A DNA stretch of 36,851 nucleotides, from assembly GCA_902763835.1 (NCBI GenBank), contig CACWTQ010000007.1:1-36851 (forward strand). The letters are read 5' to 3'. The position numbers and the translations under genes are program-made. Numbering within the stretch: position 1 is the first letter of the stretch; each line of letters opens with the position of its first letter. Below are positions 34,022-36,851 of this stretch, piece after piece. The notes beneath the pieces were generated by a model. It was given only the letters and a program-made list of their open reading frames with translations, made no database searches and was not told where the DNA came from. The stretch comes from an uncultured Ruminococcus sp. (GTDB lineage Bacteria; Bacillota; Clostridia; Oscillospirales; Acutalibacteraceae).

Positions 34022-35548
34022 TCATTCTTCAATCAAATCCTGAACGGTAACTTGTCTGCGTGAAAGTGTCTGCCAATCCGCACGTACAAAAACATCACGA
34101 AGCCCAAACAAGCTTAACGGTGCTATCGGTGACGAGAAAGGAACTCCGTAACTTTCCTTTGAGCATATATTTACTACTAACATACAGAACAGTAAAAATA
34201 TTCCCCATAATCCCCAGAATCCGCCGAATATTATAAACATAAATCTAAGAATTGCCACAGACACATATAAATCGGGAATAACATACGAACAAATAACCGT
34301 AAGTGCAACTATCATCAAAGTAGGAGCACCGATAAAACCCGAGTTTACCGCAGTGTCACCGATAACAAGACCGCCGATAATGCTTACTGCGTGACCGAGA
34401 GTTTTCGGCAGACGAAGTCCTGCTTCACGCATAATTTCATATATAAATGTAAAAAGCAGTACCTCCGAAAATACTGAAAAAGGCGTTTTTGAAATAGACG
34501 TTGCAACCCTTGTAAGCAGTTGTGACGGAAAAAATTCGGGGTTGAATGCGGCAAGTGCAACGTAAAGTCCGGGAAGTAAAATAGAAATCACAAACGACAT
34601 ATATTTCAGCCATCTTGTTATTGCTGCAAAATACGGACGTTCAGAGTAATCGTCAAGCGTTTGAAAATTTTCGACCATAATGTGCGGTACAACCAAAGCA
34701 CTCGGAGTTCCGTCAACGAGAATAACCACTTTTCCCTCGCACATTTTTGCACATGCTGTATCGGGGCGTTCCGTAACACCGACACCCGAAAATAGCGTAT
34801 TGTCGCCGCCGCTTTCCAAATAGGACACGAGATATCCCGAAGCAAAAAGTGTGTCAAGACGAGCGTTTTCGAGCCTTGATTTTACTTCGTTCAGAATTTC
34901 ATCGGAAACAACGTCGGTTAAGTAGCACAGGCAGATTTCCGTTTGAGAAACATCTCCTATGTTCATAGTTTCAAATTTAAGCTTCGTGCTTCTCAGTCGA
35001 CGGCGAATCATAGAAATATTAACACGGACAGGCTCAACAAAACCCTCACGGCTTCCCCTTTGAAGAACCTCCGTATCGGGTTCGGTAACACTTCTGAAAG
35101 AGTACCCCTGAACTCCGACTGCAAGACCGTTTTCACAGCCGTCAATCAGAACACAAGCGAAACCCGACATAATATATGTTGTGACTTCACCGATATATTT
35201 TACCGTCATATGGTCGCAGTTTGTGATAATATCTTTTTCGACTATTTTGAAAATATCACTGTCGGAAAATGCAATGTCATTATAGGTTGAAATAGGATTT
35301 GTAACGCTTGTTGACAAAACTTCCTTATCAACCATACCTTCCATAGTAATTATTGCGATTTCAACAGTACCGTCACTGAGCTTTAAATTCATTCTTTTTA
35401 CGGTGAGGTCGCTTGAATCGTGGTATATTGCTTGAAGTCTTTCAAGATTAAGCTCCAAATTTTTATCTATCGGAACTTTGGGAGGATTACTCTTTGGCGA
35501 CATAGGCGGTCGGTAAAAATCTTTGGCTTTTTTTATGAAATTAAACAT
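34022..35548 (-). CDS. Spore germination protein, GerAA family
   Basis: About 508 aa. A-subunit of a spore inner-membrane germinant receptor. A large soluble N-terminal part (KNLELNLERLQAIYHDSSDL; RGSREGFVEPVRVNISMIRR is the conserved core) is followed by several membrane helices (YMSFVISILLPGLYVALAAF onward) and a short cytoplasmic tail (TVQDLIEE). ATG 35548 has AGAGGTG about 5 nt upstream. It forms a two-gene unit with the GerAB-GerAC fusion. The ligand is unknown. Confidence 0.92.
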   Translation of the reverse strand: MFNFIKKAKDFYRPPMSPKSNPPKVPIDKNLELNLERLQAIYHDSSDLTVKRMNLKLSDGTVEIAIITMEGMVDKEVLSTSVTNPISTYNDIAFSDSDIFKIVEKDIITNCDHMTVKYIGEVTTYIMSGFACVLIDGCENGLAVGVQGYSFRSVTEPDTEVLQRGSREGFVEPVRVNISMIRRRLRSTKLKFETMNIGDVSQTEICLCYLTDVVSDEILNEVKSRLENARLDTLFASGYLVSYLESGGDNTLFSGVGVTERPDTACAKMCEGKVVILVDGTPSALVVPHIMVENFQTLDDYSERPYFAAITRWLKYMSFVISILLPGLYVALAAFNPEFFPSQLLTRVATSISKTPFSVFSEVLLFTFIYEIMREAGLRLPKTLGHAVSIIGGLVIGDTAVNSGFIGAPTLMIVALTVICSYVIPDLYVSVAILRFMFIIFGGFWGLWGIFLLFCMLVVNICSKESYGVPFSSPIAPLSLFGLRDVFVRADWQTLSRRQVTVQDLIEE

Positions 35549-35589
35549 ATATTCACCTCTGTTATTTGATGTCATTGTTTGTTACGGTA

Positions 35590-35620
35590 TATTATTTCCA
35601 AGGTGAAATTTTTTTATACA
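35590..35620 (-). promoter_or_regulatory. Possible sigma-G type promoter of the ger unit
   Basis: Minus strand TGTATA, 18 nt, AATAATA, compared with the forespore sigma-G consensus (TGHATA; CATACTA, five of seven matches). The position, about 40 nt before the gerAA start, and the known forespore expression of ger operons support the reading, but the match is partial and AT-rich sequence gives chance hits. Confidence 0.4.
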
Positions 35621-35621
35621 T

Positions 35622-35651
35622 AAAAAAGCACTCCGATTAAACGGAATGCTT
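35622..35651 (-). terminator. Hairpin with T-run between divergent genes
   Basis: AGCACTCCG (35627-35635) pairs with CGGAATGCT (35642-35650), with one mismatch. On the minus strand it is followed by TTTTTT. It lies upstream of gerAA and of the divergent DUF421 gene, so it could shield the ger unit from antisense read-through; no minus-strand gene lies to its right in the window. Confidence 0.6.
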
Positions 35652-35706
35652 GATATACAGTGTGAATAAATTTTTAAATATAACGCAAAATATAATCGGT
35701 GATATT

Positions 35707-36384
35707 ATGTTCATAACGATTATCAGAACTACATTATTATACGCAATGATTATCATAGCAGTGCGTTTTATGGGCAAGCGTCAAATCGGAGAATTGCAGA
35801 CTACCGAGCTTGTTGTAACTATGCTTCTTTCCGACATTGCTTCCCTCGCCGTTGAAAATTCCTCACGACCGCTTTTTACAGGAATAATACCGATGTTGGT
35901 ACTGGTGGTATTTGAGGTATTTCTTTCGGGGGCAATGATAAAAAGTTCACGGTTCAGACGTGCAATCTGCGGTCGCCCTATTGTTGTTATAAATGATGGA
36001 AAAATCGAACAGGGTGAATTAAGGCGGCTGCGAATGAGCGTTGAGGATTTATCGGAGAGCTTACGGCAGCAGGAAATCTTCTCATTCGATGACGTAAAAT
36101 TTGCCATTGTGGAAACTAACGGTACAATCAGCGTAATGAAGAAACCCGAAAAAGAAAATCCCACTATGGAGGATTTTAAATTTAAAGCCGAGGATAACGG
36201 AATTGAAGCCGTTGTAATCAGTGACGGTTCGCTTTCAAGATTCTCAATGCAGCTTTGTGATGTTGACGAAGAATTTATTTCAAAGGCACTGAAAAAGGAA
36301 AATATTAATCAAAAAGATGTTTTTATTATGACAGTAAACCGAAATAAAAAATACAATATTATAAAAAGAAGTGAAGATATATGA
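35707..36384 (+). CDS. DUF421 family membrane protein (YetF-like)
   Basis: About 225 aa. N-terminal membrane helices are followed by the family's conserved segment (RFMGKRQIGELQTTELVVTM), then IVVINDGKIEQGELRRLRMS and a soluble alpha/beta C-terminus. The family is widespread in spore-forming Firmicutes, often near sporulation or germination genes, and its function is poorly defined. ATG 35707 has a weak GGTGAT site; the frame extends to 35650 but would start inside the hairpin. It overlaps the next gene by 4 nt (ATGA). Confidence 0.85.
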   Translation: MFITIIRTTLLYAMIIIAVRFMGKRQIGELQTTELVVTMLLSDIASLAVENSSRPLFTGIIPMLVLVVFEVFLSGAMIKSSRFRRAICGRPIVVINDGKIEQGELRRLRMSVEDLSESLRQQEIFSFDDVKFAIVETNGTISVMKKPEKENPTMEDFKFKAEDNGIEAVVISDGSLSRFSMQLCDVDEEFISKALKKENINQKDVFIMTVNRNKKYNIIKRSEDI

Positions 36385-36758
36385 ATAAGTTATGGTTGGC
36401 ATTGGGAGTTGCCGTAATTATTTTTATACTTGCGTTTACGGAATTCAATCTCACAAAAAATACAGCCGATGATATTCTTGAAATCATTGACAAGACGGAA
36501 ATCTCCGCAAAAAACAGTTCCCAAGATACGGAAAAGCTTTGCGGAGAAATTAAGGATTTATGGGATAATAAAAAATCAAAGCTTCAAATTTTCCTGTCAC
36601 ACGGTGACATTGACAGCATAGATATTTCAATTGAAAGTATAAAACGATACTGTGAAGAGGATAGATTCGACAAAGCATATATTGAATGCGGAGTGTTAAA
36701 AAACAGGGTAAATTCGCTTAAAGACGGTGAAGAGGTTAATTTTGTTAATGTATTTTAG
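36381..36758 (+). CDS. DUF4363 family protein
   Basis: 125 aa. One N-terminal membrane helix (WLALGVAVIIFILAFTEF) is followed by a helical extracytoplasmic domain (DIDSIDISIESIKRYCEEDR). DUF4363 genes usually follow DUF421 genes, and here the ATG overlaps the DUF421 stop. The stop codon TAG is formed by the last two bases of the native sequence plus the first G of the MITE at 36758. The product length is normal, so the insertion probably preserved the end. Confidence 0.8.
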   Translation: MNKLWLALGVAVIIFILAFTEFNLTKNTADDILEIIDKTEISAKNSSQDTEKLCGEIKDLWDNKKSKLQIFLSHGDIDSIDISIESIKRYCEEDRFDKAYIECGVLKNRVNSLKDGEEVNFVNVF

Positions 36759-36851
36759 GAACTGTTGGGAAATAAGTTGAACAATTTAGACGCAGGATAA
36801 TTTGTTCTGTGTTAGGCACAACACCGCAGGAATACTGACGTATTTCAAGGT
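36758..36851 (+). mobile_element. MITE-like element, partial at the window edge
   Basis: Begins GGAACTGTTGGGAAATAAG and is identical to the copy at 31249 for 92 bases (36758-36849), then differs in the last visible bases. The base triplet before it is TTA, as at 31249. The right end lies outside the window. Confidence 0.88.

Noticed and set aside
1..36851. CRISPR arrays, prophage genes or a complete insertion sequence
   Set aside because: No regularly spaced direct repeats, no phage structural genes and no transposase frame were seen.

Overview
The window reads as chromosomal DNA of a low-to-mid GC, spore-forming Clostridia of the Ruminococcus type. The pointers are two small secreted proteins ending in type I dockerins (cellulosome/amylosome modules), a GerA-type spore germinant receptor locus, ECF transporter genes, a ClpE-like ATPase with an N-terminal zinc finger, and strong AGGAGG-type ribosome sites. 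A Ruminococcus bromii-like species would fit (dockerins, GH13, sporulation), but that is inference.

Layout. 1-130: 5' end of a group IIC intron sitting just behind a terminator hairpin (minus strand). 383-6903: minus-strand uvrB, a small acidic ORF, parE and parC. 7047-12019: minus-strand clpE-like, pgsA, a CvpA-family gene and a DUF5711-type gene. 12178-14693: five small unknown genes, mostly acidic, that look like an orphan immunity-type island. 14703-18035: ecfA1-ecfA2-ecfT-truA. 18211-22762: ruvC-ruvA-ruvB-glmM and an rRNA methyltransferase-like gene; ruvA is broken by an apparent out-of-frame deletion. 22902-25437: plus-strand lipoprotein gene and htpG, the latter with a textbook sigma-A promoter and CIRCE operator. 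25799-25994: two tRNA-Ser genes. 26153-28388: minus-strand operon of a PqqD-like protein, an S26-type peptidase and two tandem LRR-dockerin proteins, behind a structured leader. 28725-31124: GH13 enzyme and a HAD phosphatase. 31885-35548: gerAA-type gene and a fused gerAB-gerAC gene. 35707-36758: DUF421 and DUF4363 genes.

The most unusual layer lies between the genes. Two families of non-coding repeats can be reconstructed from this window alone. One is a MITE-like element with ends GGAACTGT...ACAGTTCC and 3-bp target duplications (copies at 25561, 31249 and 36758). The other (here called the R family) has bipartite ends, ACGTGAAGATAG-N23-ACCCGACC, at 18057, 23274, 25665 and 31217. One MITE copy lies inside an R element, and taking it out with one target duplication restores the R family's exact 23-nt spacing. 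A 15-bp palindrome (GCGGACAACGTCCGC-like) recurs at gene ends. Several of these elements supply stop codons or C-terminal codons of neighbouring genes.

The best candidates for new biology are the PqqD/S26-peptidase/LRR-dockerin operon, the GerAB-GerAC fusion with an internal lipobox, the immunity-like island, and the repeat families. All functions are assigned from recognisable motifs; no database search was possible.
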